Part shown: positions 46,001 to 53,878 of the stretch, in pieces | How positions within the stretch are numbered: position 1 is the first letter of the stretch | Layout: each line of letters starts with the position of its first letter | Assembly: GCA_046297095.1 (NCBI GenBank) | Contig: JBKCNS010000018.1 | Span: 1 to 64,000, forward strand | DNA: 64,000 bases | Reading direction: 5' to 3' | Source: JBBATK01 sp046297095 | GTDB taxonomy: Bacteria; Bacteroidota; Ignavibacteria; Kapaibacteriales; NICIL-2 | Program-made: the position numbers and the translations under genes | The notes under the pieces: model-generated | The model's database searches: none | What the model was told of the DNA's origin: nothing | The model's input: the letters and a program-made list of their open reading frames with translations, nothing else

Positions 46001-47149
46001 CCGGGACTGCACCTGATGAATCTTGTGGTTCGCCACGATGCAGACCGAGCATACTTCCGCAAAGAGAGCGTGATCGAAGTGCGTGGATGGGCGCGGGACA
46101 CCACCGTGGACGATACCACCACCAACGATACCACCAAACCCCGCGCACGCCGACCTGTGCTACGATTGTCTGCGCAGCCGCAGCGCTACACCTGTGATTC
46201 TCTTCAATACTCGGTAACCATAGTCAACTCGGATACACTTCCTATTACCATTAGCGATGCGCGAATTCGTACTGCAGTGTCGGCAGACACCTTGGTTGTG
46301 CTTACAGTTCCGCGCACTCTTCAACCCGGGCAAATTGAGACACTCACGTGGTCATTGTCTCCGCCCCTGCAAACGGGTTTGATTCGGTGTATCATTCGTG
46401 CCGGCACGTGGACCATAGATACTACACAGCTTGTGCAGTTTGTGCAATCGGTTTCGAGCATCGCGCTGCAAGGACCGATTTCGGCTGCCCCAAATGATAC
46501 TGTGACGTTGCGGTTCAGCGGACGATGGAACAAGCCCGCCGTTTCGGCGCAGGAGTTTAGCTTCCGCGCTTCCGTTCCGCCTTCCATGCTGGTGGTGCTG
46601 CAGGATAAATCGGTGCTCACTCGTGTGCAATCCGGACGTAGCGAGCCGCTACAGATAGCCCGCAATGGCAATGATATTTTGGTGCAATCGCTTCAGCCGA
46701 TTGTGGTGGATAGAGCAGAAGACTGGCTGGTGGAAATTCCCTTTTTGGCGATGCTTTCACAGCAGAATTACACATCGGTAATAAGTTCATTGAAAAGTAG
46801 CGACTGCTTCGCCTTGGCGCTCGACACAACCACATTGATGGTTGGGCCGGTATGCGCCGAAGATGTGCGTAGATTCTCGCTTGCAGACGTAGTAGTGCAC
46901 TCGGTTTATCCGGTGCCAGCGGGCGATGTACTGCATATGGAGGTAGAGTCGAAAATGAACGAAGTTTCAGTTAGCGTTCAGGCTGTGGATGTGCTCGGCA
47001 GGAAATTTATGATTGCGGAAAAATTGTTTTTGCGGAAGGGACTCAATTCTCTTATTTTCGACACGCACTCACTTACCGGCGGTTATCACCGCATCGAGTT
47101 GCGATCGAGGGACATCGAGTATCAAATTCCTATCATGTTTTTTAAGTAG
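43079..47149 (+). CDS. Giant IgGFc-binding-domain protein with T9SS sorting tail
   Basis: 1356 residues. A signal peptide (1-25, ending LQAQF) precedes an IgGFc-binding-type domain over about 35-480. It shows GYDFLVGYMQNE, PNGSATPYTI, VAVYAMNSQYTTSDSYAVIP, VMASEDNTAVDLFL, ISGHARTS and WAVIPISPGKHEI. Choice-of-anchor-D repeats follow (about 580-1005), then a Thr/Asp linker (TTVDDTTTNDTTKP), a further beta module and a cohesin-like region to about 1265. A T9SS-type tail ends the protein (YPVPAGDVLHMEV, AVDVLGRKFMI, LTGGYHRIEL). It shares its plan with the protein at 18226-22521. Its start overlaps the OstA-like gene's stop (ATGA), and an outer-membrane barrel gene follows 8 bases later. Confidence 0.9.
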   Translation: MKKSPTILNTLLLCLCLCAVQLQAQFTDTLAQRRGSSFEGYDFLVGYMQNENFVQSSGLRLRLVIATALPARVFVQFPNGSATPYTISANSTLAVVVPSVLEMRESEVAKNNLVRVTSDVPVAVYAMNSQYTTSDSYAVIPVSNWGNQYTVLSMPNDSYGFGSDTTGIPPTEIRQSEFLVMASEDNTAVDLFLSSPSEGGVPAKQSKRVVLQKGQCYLVKSFPSQPKTGDLTGSVIRANKPIAVISGHARTSIPQGLVTTADSKDHLSEWLMPDQTLTSEYFTTPFFTDARVPVGDILRIVATQPNTRISVYTERQDLNYTLTNAGDVQTISGVNSPTWIRADRPVAVGQYMLTGSVGGSAGYDPSLTIIAPTDKYITRSVFQAPFNLGEPAFATQYQKHFLNVMCDSLARTSLKLDGVNISRNIAPEILTAKFRSSPYFWAVIPISPGKHEISCDTGFFSGTLYGMGYTDSYAHTLGFATVTGKSDTIAPQFTSAVSCGVVTGTVRETVNSMSTGISFVAIDADSTKNYTFDAVRPPGDINTVTFTARPTDPYKDAQIFVITRDKAGNGRLFRSYYRAPRFTQTSSIAFSAKSENDSLCQRLFIQNPSASDTLVLYSVRLALGTKELVLKSPVSFPARVPNKNGFDFSLCFLPRGQSGLKINDTVIFDIGCGLSIRVPVRATTPTSALRVEDLDFGSVLVGDTLCLLMKVVNSGTRAATITNAYLSFPTAVFSTNASTILPKLLAPGDSLTLRVCFSPTDTFDLKRVMMFENSLALDVQGEVRGRGVMPILVANGYDMGARRTATFIDSLVVLRNNGNAPISLRYDNQSGNTAEFLHSLPQGRVITIQPKDSFALLVRFYPLIPGSYASALNFSGTGSSAAKYPTVAVPLTGRGTEPEIAVRNVVFDTIAVGATQQKRTACILSRGNETLTIDTIFVQGADAASFSVQSADRAYRQLATGDSASVSIIFAPKRPGLHLMNLVVRHDADRAYFRKESVIEVRGWARDTTVDDTTTNDTTKPRARRPVLRLSAQPQRYTCDSLQYSVTIVNSDTLPITISDARIRTAVSADTLVVLTVPRTLQPGQIETLTWSLSPPLQTGLIRCIIRAGTWTIDTTQLVQFVQSVSSIALQGPISAAPNDTVTLRFSGRWNKPAVSAQEFSFRASVPPSMLVVLQDKSVLTRVQSGRSEPLQIARNGNDILVQSLQPIVVDRAEDWLVEIPFLAMLSQQNYTSVISSLKSSDCFALALDTTTLMVGPVCAEDVRRFSLADVVVHSVYPVPAGDVLHMEVESKMNEVSVSVQAVDVLGRKFMIAEKLFLRKGLNSLIFDTHSLTGGYHRIELRSRDIEYQIPIMFFK

Positions 47150-47157
47150 GGGACAAT

Positions 47158-47997
47158 ATGAAGTTTCGTCTGTTGTGTGTTGTACTGCTCGCCTTGAGCT
47201 GGACGTCTCAAAACGCCTTTGCCCAAGATGAGGAAGATGTAAGCCCGCTTTCGGCAGGAAAAGCGCCGCCGCGTATTTACATGGGCCCTATTGTGGGATA
47301 CAACAGAGTTATGAACTCCGGAGGTTTCCCCTCTTTCAGCAATGATGTTAACTGTCCTACCTTTACCGACGGTTCGGGTAACGGATTTTTGGTTGGTTGG
47401 GCTTTTGAATATTTGCTTGGAGATCCCAAGACATCGAAGTCGTCGATCGTAACCCGCATTATCTACGATAACCTTCCGTCTAGCTTTACCCAGTACGGCG
47501 ACCGTTTGCCGTCGCTTGTGCGTGATGCAGGCAACAATCGTGATACCGTGATTTTTACGACCACGCAACACGTAGCAGAAATCAAGTACACGACGATCGA
47601 TCTTGATATTATGTATCGCTTCAATCTTGGTGCCACACCTCTTGGTCTGACAGCCGGTATTTCTCCGGGTTTTGCCATGACACAGCAGGCGGTGCAAAAG
47701 TTTGAACTCGTTCAACCGGTAAATGCACGATTTATTCGTGTGGCGGATACCGTTGCAAACAAGCCGCTTCGTTATGAAAACTTTGATCGTACCGCCATCA
47801 TCCGTGATGAGGACATCAAGAACGCATCGGCATTCCGTTTTGCTTTGAAGTTTGGTGTGCAGTACGAAATCATCCTGCGCAAACTCACATTGATTCCGTC
47901 GCTACACTACAATGTAGGCCTGACGAACATGACCACGACAGATTCATGGAAGATCAATGCGTTGCAAGCGGCAGTTGAAGCACGCTTTGCGCTCTAA
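47158..47997 (+). CDS. Outer-membrane beta-barrel protein
   Basis: 279 residues with a signal peptide (1-22, ending AFAQD). The body has alternating strands with aromatic girdles: IYMGPIVGYNRVM, GFLVGWAFEYLLGD, VTRIIYDNLPS, VAEIKYTTIDLDIMYRFNLG, LTAGISPGFAMTQQ, FALKFGVQYEII, LIPSLHYNVGLTNM and a final AAVEARFAL. It resembles the PorT/OmpW-like 'outer membrane beta-barrel' proteins of Bacteroidota, some of which take part in T9SS or in cell-surface assembly; the exact role is unknown. It is the last gene of the OstA-giant-barrel operon and is followed by a terminator. Confidence 0.8.
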   Translation: MKFRLLCVVLLALSWTSQNAFAQDEEDVSPLSAGKAPPRIYMGPIVGYNRVMNSGGFPSFSNDVNCPTFTDGSGNGFLVGWAFEYLLGDPKTSKSSIVTRIIYDNLPSSFTQYGDRLPSLVRDAGNNRDTVIFTTTQHVAEIKYTTIDLDIMYRFNLGATPLGLTAGISPGFAMTQQAVQKFELVQPVNARFIRVADTVANKPLRYENFDRTAIIRDEDIKNASAFRFALKFGVQYEIILRKLTLIPSLHYNVGLTNMTTTDSWKINALQAAVEARFAL

Positions 47998-48016
47998 CAT
48001 TTTGTAAATGATGACA

Positions 48017-48051
48017 TGCGCTCGTGCCTAGTGTGCGAGCGCATTTTTTTT
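48017..48051 (+). terminator. Rho-independent terminator of the OstA-giant-barrel operon
   Basis: TGCGCTCG (48017-48024) pairs perfectly with CGAGCGCA (48036-48043), followed by eight T. It stands 20 bases after the stop at 47997. Confidence 0.92.
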
Positions 48052-48070
48052 GTCCGGGAGTATCGAACAC

Positions 48071-48577
48071 ATGGAACATCTTTGGTCACCGTGGCGCTCT
48101 CAGTATATCAATTCCTTCAGCACCAAACCGGAAAAGCCTTCCTGTTTCCTTTGCGATGCAACCGCCCAAAATCCGGATGAGCAGTCCACGGAGCTGGTGG
48201 TGTACAGGGCAACGTGGTGCTTTGTGATCATGAATCGCTTCCCGTACAATGCCGGTCATTTGATGGTGGTGCCCAACGAACACGTCGGAGACTTTTCCGC
48301 GTTAAAGCCGGAGGTTGCCACCGAGATCATGATGGTGCTGCAGCTGTGCCACAAAGCGCTGACGCAGATGTTCAATCCTCACGGCTTTAACATTGGTGCT
48401 AACCTTGGGCGGGTAGCAGGAGCCGGAGTGCCGGACCATGTGCACATGCATATTCTACCTCGCTGGAATGGTGATACCAACTTCATGCCGTTGCTTGCCG
48501 AGACAAAGGTTGTGTCTGAATCGATGACCGACACCGCCGCACAATTGCGCAAAATTTTTCATTCCATTACCGCCTAA
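48071..48577 (+). CDS. HIT-family nucleotide hydrolase/transferase
   Basis: 168 residues from ATG 48071. It begins MEHLWSPWRSQYI, the typical start of the HIT subgroup related to Ap4A phosphorylases. A CFLCDA pair near residue 27 could hold metal. NRFPYNAGHLMVVP lies near residue 64, and the histidine triad HVHMHILPRW is complete near residue 129. These enzymes act on nucleoside phosphates such as AMP-lysine or diadenosine phosphates. An upstream TTG at 48050 is inside the terminator and is rejected. rsmA starts 3 bases after the stop. Confidence 0.92.
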   Translation: MEHLWSPWRSQYINSFSTKPEKPSCFLCDATAQNPDEQSTELVVYRATWCFVIMNRFPYNAGHLMVVPNEHVGDFSALKPEVATEIMMVLQLCHKALTQMFNPHGFNIGANLGRVAGAGVPDHVHMHILPRWNGDTNFMPLLAETKVVSESMTDTAAQLRKIFHSITA

Positions 48578-48580
48578 TCA

Positions 48581-49399
48581 ATGCGACAACATCGCGATGT
48601 ACGCCCAAAGAAGTCGCTGTCGCAGAACTTTCTGACGGATGGTGCCGTTGCCAAGCGCATAGCGGATGCCTTGCAGCCGTTGCCGGGGGAGTGCGTTGTG
48701 GAAATCGGTCCCGGCACAGGAGCACTAACAAAACACCTGGTTGATCAGGACACCCGTTTGGTATGCATTGAAAAAGATGTGCGCGCGGTGGAGTTCTTGA
48801 ATCGAGAATATGCTGCTCGCTTAGGTGATCGATTCCGCATTCTTGAGGGCGATATATTGGAAACAAACTTCGCGAACTTGCAAAGCGAGTGCCCCAATGG
48901 AATGTCGGTGATTGGCAACATTCCTTATGCTATTTCATCGGAGATTTTGTTTCTGGTGTTCGATCAGGCCCAGCATCTTCGCTCATGTGTACTTATGATG
49001 CAGCGTGAGGTAGCCAAGAGATTGGTGGCTCAACCACGAACCAAAGATTACGGTGTGCTCACCCTGGCAGCCGCAATGGCAGCTCAGGTAAAGATCCTTT
49101 TTGATGTGAAACCCGGATCGTTTTTTCCCGTTCCGGGCGTAACCTCTGCGGTTGTGCGTTTTGAGTTTCGCAATCAAGCTCCCATTGCCGCGTCTGTGAA
49201 AGACATCCGCGGTATCATTCGCAGTGCTTTTGCTCAGCGCAGAAAAACGCTTCGTAATTCTCTAAGCGGCTACGCACAGACGAAGTATGGAGTGGATATA
49301 CGAAGTGTAGACACACCGTTTTTGGACAAGCGGGCAGAGGAGCTTACTCTGCATGATTTCGATCAATTGTTACGAGAAATTCAATCGGCTACCACATGA
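48581..49399 (+). CDS. rsmA: 16S rRNA dimethyladenosine transferase
   Basis: 272 residues. The start RPKKSLSQNFLTDGAVAKRI is the KsgA/RsmA signature. The SAM-binding motif follows (VEIGPGTGALTKHL) with Glu in VCIEKD. The catalytic NIPYAISSEILF (NLPY-type) and the C-terminal FAQRRKTLRNSL complete the family pattern. It dimethylates two adjacent adenosines near the 3' end of 16S rRNA during 30S assembly. Its stop overlaps the next gene's start (ATGA at 49396-49399). Confidence 0.97.
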   Translation: MRQHRDVRPKKSLSQNFLTDGAVAKRIADALQPLPGECVVEIGPGTGALTKHLVDQDTRLVCIEKDVRAVEFLNREYAARLGDRFRILEGDILETNFANLQSECPNGMSVIGNIPYAISSEILFLVFDQAQHLRSCVLMMQREVAKRLVAQPRTKDYGVLTLAAAMAAQVKILFDVKPGSFFPVPGVTSAVVRFEFRNQAPIAASVKDIRGIIRSAFAQRRKTLRNSLSGYAQTKYGVDIRSVDTPFLDKRAEELTLHDFDQLLREIQSATT

Positions 49400-50340
49400 A
49401 GCAGTTGCGCGAGAATTGGAACCTTGCACGATCCACCATGTATTCCATGGACTGGTACTTCATTGCCATCATTGTTCTGTACACGGCTATCACGCTTGTT
49501 TTTTGGAGCTCCATACCTACACGATGGTTAGTGCTGGGCGAGAATGTGGCATTCCTGGCAGTGACGATCGGTATTATACTACTGGTAAGCAAAGCAGAGT
49601 CTCAGAGCTGGCACACCTTGAGGCGCTTTTATGTGATCCCCTTCGTGTATCCCATGTATCTGCAAACCTTCCACATTCTGCCGCATGTACGTACCTCACT
49701 GTACGACTCTTCCTTAGCTGCATGGGACCGCATGCTGTTTGGCGCAAACCCCACCGAGTGGGTGGGGCAGTTCAGCCATCCGTTTCTCACCGAATATCTT
49801 CAGTGGTGTTATGTGGCATTTTTCTTTTTGCCGTGCATACACGCAATTTTCTTGTACCGAGACGGCCGTTATCGTGAGTTCGAGGAATTTAGCAGACTGA
49901 TGGTGTTTGCTTTTTTTGTTTCGTACGTGGCATACTTTGCTTTTCCGGCTGTAGGCCCGCGATTTACTCTTCACGATTTCAATTCCATCAATTCGGAACT
50001 GCCGGGAGTGTGGTTTGCAGGAGTATTGCGTGAACAAGTAAACATAGGCGGCGGTATTGTGCCGGGATCGGTGGATCCTGCTGCAAGTGTCAATCGCGAT
50101 TGTATGCCCAGCGGACACACCATGATGACACTCGTTAATATCATTCTTGCGTGGAAGTTTCGCTCCCGAGGCAGGTGGTTCTTTACCGTTGTAGGATGCA
50201 GTCTTATTGCAGCCACCATTTATCTGCGATATCATTATGCAGTGGATGCCATTGCCGGTGCATTTTGCGCCCTGGCCATGTTCCCGCTAGAACCCCGCGT
50301 CGACGCATTCTTGAAGCGTCGAGGCCTCGTGTTGCCCTAA
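49396..50340 (+). CDS. PAP2-superfamily membrane phosphatase
   Basis: 314 residues, about six transmembrane helices. Of the three PAP2 motifs, motif 2 is MPSGHTMM (about residue 236) and motif 3 is YLRYHYAVDAIAGA (about 276-289). Motif 1 appears to be degenerate, so it belongs to the PAP2_3/AUR1-like branch that handles lipid phosphates or inositol phosphorylceramide-type transfer. A region before motif 2 (AFPAVGPRFTLHDF) is typical of that branch. The substrate is unknown; undecaprenyl-pyrophosphate or phosphatidic acid are possibilities. It overlaps rsmA by four bases. Confidence 0.88.
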   Translation: MKQLRENWNLARSTMYSMDWYFIAIIVLYTAITLVFWSSIPTRWLVLGENVAFLAVTIGIILLVSKAESQSWHTLRRFYVIPFVYPMYLQTFHILPHVRTSLYDSSLAAWDRMLFGANPTEWVGQFSHPFLTEYLQWCYVAFFFLPCIHAIFLYRDGRYREFEEFSRLMVFAFFVSYVAYFAFPAVGPRFTLHDFNSINSELPGVWFAGVLREQVNIGGGIVPGSVDPAASVNRDCMPSGHTMMTLVNIILAWKFRSRGRWFFTVVGCSLIAATIYLRYHYAVDAIAGAFCALAMFPLEPRVDAFLKRRGLVLP

Positions 50341-50525
50341 TCAAAACCGCCCACGCGAAGATTCCTCCCTTCCTTTTATTCAGTTTTCGGTACCGTCTGC
50401 CGATACTTTCAGGAGAAAGTACCCCGTTTGCCGTCCGTTTCCGGGATTTGGCACACGATTTTCTGTAACAAATCTTGATCGGCGTGGTGTGTTATCAATG
50501 CCGCGAGTATTCTTAAGGTGTAACT

Positions 50526-51110
50526 ATGGCCCAGGATCCAGACGTAGATGAGCTCGATGATGAGCAAATGCCCGAGAAAAAGGGAATGAAGTTGCCCGTT
50601 CTGATAGGTATCATCTTAGGTATTGTGATAGTTCAGGTGGGTATTGTGATGGCAGCGATTAAGTTCTTTGCCCCTCAACCCGCTGCAGCGGCTACAGCCG
50701 AGCATGCATCGGCTCACTCCGAGGAAAAATCGGAAGAGCAAGACCCCGACGAGGAGTCGGGAACATTCGTCACGAAGAAAGTTGATGCGATTATCACGAC
50801 CAAGAATGACATCTATATCAATCCTCGCGGGTCGTCGAAACAGATCATCATACTCTCGTTGGGCATAGAAATCACGCCCGAGGAGAAGAAGGAAGTAGTA
50901 GAAAATAAACTTATGGTTCCCATTCAGGATCTGGTGATTTCCCGATTCTCGAATTACACATCGGAGGAGCTGCAGGACAAGGCACTGCGCGACTCGCTTC
51001 GTGTGATGATTAAGAACGAATTGAAACCGTATTTCCGAGGCATATCGGAAGAGGGCAAAGAACCTGTTCGCCTGAAGAACGTGTACTTTCCCAAGTTTAT
51101 CATACAGTAA
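50526..51110 (+). CDS. fliL: Flagellar basal-body protein FliL
   Basis: 194 residues. An acidic cytoplasmic start (MAQDPDVDELDDEQMPE), one membrane helix (about 23-46) and an Ala/Glu spacer precede the FliL domain at about 75-194. The domain shows IYINPRGSSKQIIILSLGIEI, VPIQDLVISRFSNYTSEEL and LKNVYFPKFIIQ. FliL sits beside the stator at the inner membrane and tunes torque. It heads a fliL-fliM-fliN group. No other flagellar gene is in the window. Confidence 0.93.
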   Translation: MAQDPDVDELDDEQMPEKKGMKLPVLIGIILGIVIVQVGIVMAAIKFFAPQPAAAATAEHASAHSEEKSEEQDPDEESGTFVTKKVDAIITTKNDIYINPRGSSKQIIILSLGIEITPEEKKEVVENKLMVPIQDLVISRFSNYTSEELQDKALRDSLRVMIKNELKPYFRGISEEGKEPVRLKNVYFPKFIIQ

Positions 51111-51172
51111 GGCTCCACGCATTGATACGTATCAGGACGATACATTACTACTGAAGCTGAAGGAAGAGAACA

Positions 51173-52210
51173 ATGCCCGACGTACTATCGCAACAAGAAA
51201 TAGACAGCCTTCTTACCGGTTTGAATGTGCAAGATCAGCAACCGGAAGAGAGCGTTGATACAACGTCCACGCAGCGGGATTTCATGAGCTATGATTTCCG
51301 CCGTCCCAACCGCATTTCCAAGAACCAGGTTCGCACTATCCAAACTGTGCACGAAGCGTTCGCCGAGAACTTAGGTTACTATTTAGTCTCAAAACTTCAA
51401 ACAGCCGCCAATCTTACCGTAACTGCTGTTGATCAATTGTTCTATTCGGAATACACGCTCACGGTATCCAATCCCAGCTGTTTGTATGTATTCGATATAG
51501 AAGGAACCGATGGCAGCGGCATCATGCAGGTAAGCCCGCAACTGGCTCTGTGCCTTGTGGAGCGCATGCTTGGAGGGCCCGCAGAGAAGCCCCGTAAGCC
51601 GCGTTCCATTACTCCCATTGAGCAGTCGGTGATGCGTAATATCATTGAGCATGCGCTCGGAGATCTTACCAATGCATGGCGCTCAATTGCCGAGTTGTCG
51701 TTTCACTACAGCCGCATGGAGAGTGAAGCAGACTTTGTGCAACTGGCACCAAGTTCAGAAATCGTGGTAGTTGTGAGCCTGGATGTATCCATTGGTGCGA
51801 ACGTCTACAAGATGAATTTATGTTTCCCAACCTTCGCGTTGGAAGATGTTATCACGCGCCTGAACAAGCAAACAATGGCCAGCAGCTTAACATATGTCAA
51901 CGCAGAGCGCGAAAAAGAAAATGTTCGTGTGATGCAACAGCAACTTTCCAATCAACACGTGGCTGTATCTGCAGAGTTGGGTAAGTCGGACATCACCGTG
52001 CGTGAGTTTCTCACGCTCAAAAAAGGTGACGTTATTCGCCTTGACACCAAAGTGAATTCCGAGATTCTTGTTTCTATAGACAACAAACGTAAGCTGGCCG
52101 GAAGACCGGGCGGCGTGGACGGGCGCAAAGCAATTCGTATTACTCGAACACTGGACGGCGAGGATCTGCTTGATGCGGATACACTTGTAGCCCTATTACC
52201 AAGACCATAA
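51173..52210 (+). CDS. fliM: Flagellar motor switch protein FliM
   Basis: 345 residues. It begins with the CheY-binding peptide LSQQEIDSLLTGL. The middle domain follows (MSYDFRRPNRISKNQVRTI, LYVFDIEGTDGSGIMQVSPQ, LVERMLGGP) and then the C-terminal SpoA domain (LGKSDITVREFLTLKKGDVIRL). FliM is the central C-ring protein that receives phosphorylated CheY and reverses rotation. It sits between fliL and fliN on the same strand. Confidence 0.97.
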   Translation: MPDVLSQQEIDSLLTGLNVQDQQPEESVDTTSTQRDFMSYDFRRPNRISKNQVRTIQTVHEAFAENLGYYLVSKLQTAANLTVTAVDQLFYSEYTLTVSNPSCLYVFDIEGTDGSGIMQVSPQLALCLVERMLGGPAEKPRKPRSITPIEQSVMRNIIEHALGDLTNAWRSIAELSFHYSRMESEADFVQLAPSSEIVVVVSLDVSIGANVYKMNLCFPTFALEDVITRLNKQTMASSLTYVNAEREKENVRVMQQQLSNQHVAVSAELGKSDITVREFLTLKKGDVIRLDTKVNSEILVSIDNKRKLAGRPGGVDGRKAIRITRTLDGEDLLDADTLVALLPRP

Positions 52211-52235
52211 TTTTTCCTACGTAAAGAGGTTTATC

Positions 52236-52667
52236 ATGAGCATGTCGCAAGATGAGATAGATGCGCTGTTGAGCGGAGCCAAAGAAATTGCAGCTGAGCC
52301 GCAAGTGGGCGTGAACACAAGCGTTTCCGTGGATAATCCCCAGTTCGGAGATATTGAACATCCTTCCAACCTTTCCGGTAATATGAATGTCGTATCACCA
52401 TTAGATCCGAAGCTGGATATGCTGTATGATCTGCAGTTAGCAGTGAGTATCGAGCTTGGCCGCACCAACATGCTTATTCGTGACATCCTTCGTTTGGGGC
52501 GCGGATCGGTGATTGAGTTTGATAAGCTGGTAAACGAACCGGTTGATGTGCTGGTAAACGGTAAAAAAGTTGCCGAAGGCGAAGTAGTGGTTATCGATAA
52601 ACACTTCGGTATTCGCGTAACATCGCTGGTGGATCCTGCCGATCGCCTGCGATCCATTCGCAAGTAA
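52236..52667 (+). CDS. fliN: Flagellar motor switch protein FliN with an N-terminal EIDALL peptide
   Basis: 143 residues. The C-terminal SpoA domain is clear (LQLAVSIELGRTNMLIRDILRLGRGSVIEFDKLVNEPVDVLVNGKKVAEGEVVVIDKHFGIRVT). The N terminus reads MSQDEIDALLSG, the CheY-binding-type peptide usual in FliM and in FliY/FliN of some phyla, but absent from E. coli FliN. A phosphatase domain as in FliY is not present. It is the last gene of the fliLMN group and is followed by a perfect terminator. Confidence 0.94.
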   Translation: MSMSQDEIDALLSGAKEIAAEPQVGVNTSVSVDNPQFGDIEHPSNLSGNMNVVSPLDPKLDMLYDLQLAVSIELGRTNMLIRDILRLGRGSVIEFDKLVNEPVDVLVNGKKVAEGEVVVIDKHFGIRVTSLVDPADRLRSIRK

Positions 52668-52750
52668 CGCGCGGCTCTGCGGCAGTACCTGCCGTTCCTC
52701 GATTCAATCTTGTACGCCAGGGCACATCAGTTGCCGACGAAGATTCTCCC

Positions 52751-52784
52751 AAACCCGTATCACTCCTGTGATACGGGTTTTTTT
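52751..52784 (+). terminator. Rho-independent terminator after fliN
   Basis: A perfect 13-bp inverted repeat, AAACCCGTATCAC and GTGATACGGGTTT with a TCCT loop, is followed by a T-run (52778-52784). It lies 84 bases after the fliN stop and before asd. Confidence 0.95.
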
Positions 52785-52849
52785 GTGGAAGCGTTTTTGG
52801 CCTGCACGTATATTGCACGAAGTACTTCACACTACCGTCTCGCGCATAC

Positions 52850-53878
52850 ATGGGCTGCTCTCTTGCTATAGTAGGATCTACCGGCTTAGTAGGCCGCACT
52901 ATGCTTCGTGTGCTGGAAGAGCGTGATTTTCCCTGCGATACGCTACGTCTTTTTTCTTCGGGCCGCAGTGCCGGAACAGAGCAGGAATTCCGGGGCAAGA
53001 GTATTCGCGTCGAGGAAGTAACGAAGCGTTCATTCGATGAAGTTGACATTGCATTGTTCTCGGCCGGTAGTGCGGTGAGCATAGAGTTCGCGCAGTTTGC
53101 ACGTGCTGCGTATTGCGTTGTAATAGACAACTCCTCTGCCTGGCGCATGCATCCCGATGTGCCGCTAGTGGTGCCCGAAGTGAATGCCGATGCCTTGACG
53201 GAGCATCATGGAGTAATTGCCAATCCTAACTGTTCAACTATTGAGCTTGTGGTGGCACTGCAACCACTGCACCACGCATTTGGCCTACGCCGAGTAGTGG
53301 TGTCCACCTACCAATCAGTAACAGGCGCCGGACAAAAAGGCATACATCAATTGAACGAAGAGATTCACGACCGCATACCCGAGGCGAGAATTTCGCCGCA
53401 TCCGGTGGCGTATAATCTGGTATTTCATTCCATAGGCGAACAGGGCGGTGCCAGCGAAGAAGAACGCAAGATGATGTTCGAGACGCGGAAGATTATGAAT
53501 ATGCCCGGATTACCGATGTCTGTTACCTGTGTTCGCGCGCCGGTGCTGGGCGGGCATGGAGAATCCGTAAATATTGAATTCGAAAATCCATGCAGCTTGG
53601 CAGAAGTCCGTGCGGTGCTTGAGCATTCACCCGGAATATGTGTGATCGACGATCCTGCCAATGCCGGCTATCCAACACCGCTTGCAGCCACCAATCGCGA
53701 CGATGTATTTGTGGGCCGCATTCGCATAGATGATTCACTGGAGAACGGTGCCAACTTGTGGTTGGTGGCAGATAATCTTCGCAAAGGTGCAGCAACGAAT
53801 GCCGTGCAAATCGCCGAGGAACTCTTGGCTCGGCAAGTACTTTCCTTCGATCCATCATTCCCATTACCTCATTCATGA
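52850..53878 (+). CDS. asd: Aspartate-semialdehyde dehydrogenase
   Basis: 342 residues. It reduces aspartyl phosphate to aspartate semialdehyde with NADPH, on the way to lysine, methionine, threonine and diaminopimelate. The N-terminal Rossmann motif is VGSTGLVGRTMLRVLEER. The catalytic cysteine is in NPNCST and the active-site histidine region is RAPVLGGHGESV, with the family end LVADNLRKGAATNAVQIAE. It belongs to the shorter bacterial clade. The next gene, manC, overlaps its stop (ATGA at 53875-53878). Confidence 0.96.
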   Translation: MGCSLAIVGSTGLVGRTMLRVLEERDFPCDTLRLFSSGRSAGTEQEFRGKSIRVEEVTKRSFDEVDIALFSAGSAVSIEFAQFARAAYCVVIDNSSAWRMHPDVPLVVPEVNADALTEHHGVIANPNCSTIELVVALQPLHHAFGLRRVVVSTYQSVTGAGQKGIHQLNEEIHDRIPEARISPHPVAYNLVFHSIGEQGGASEEERKMMFETRKIMNMPGLPMSVTCVRAPVLGGHGESVNIEFENPCSLAEVRAVLEHSPGICVIDDPANAGYPTPLAATNRDDVFVGRIRIDDSLENGANLWLVADNLRKGAATNAVQIAEELLARQVLSFDPSFPLPHS

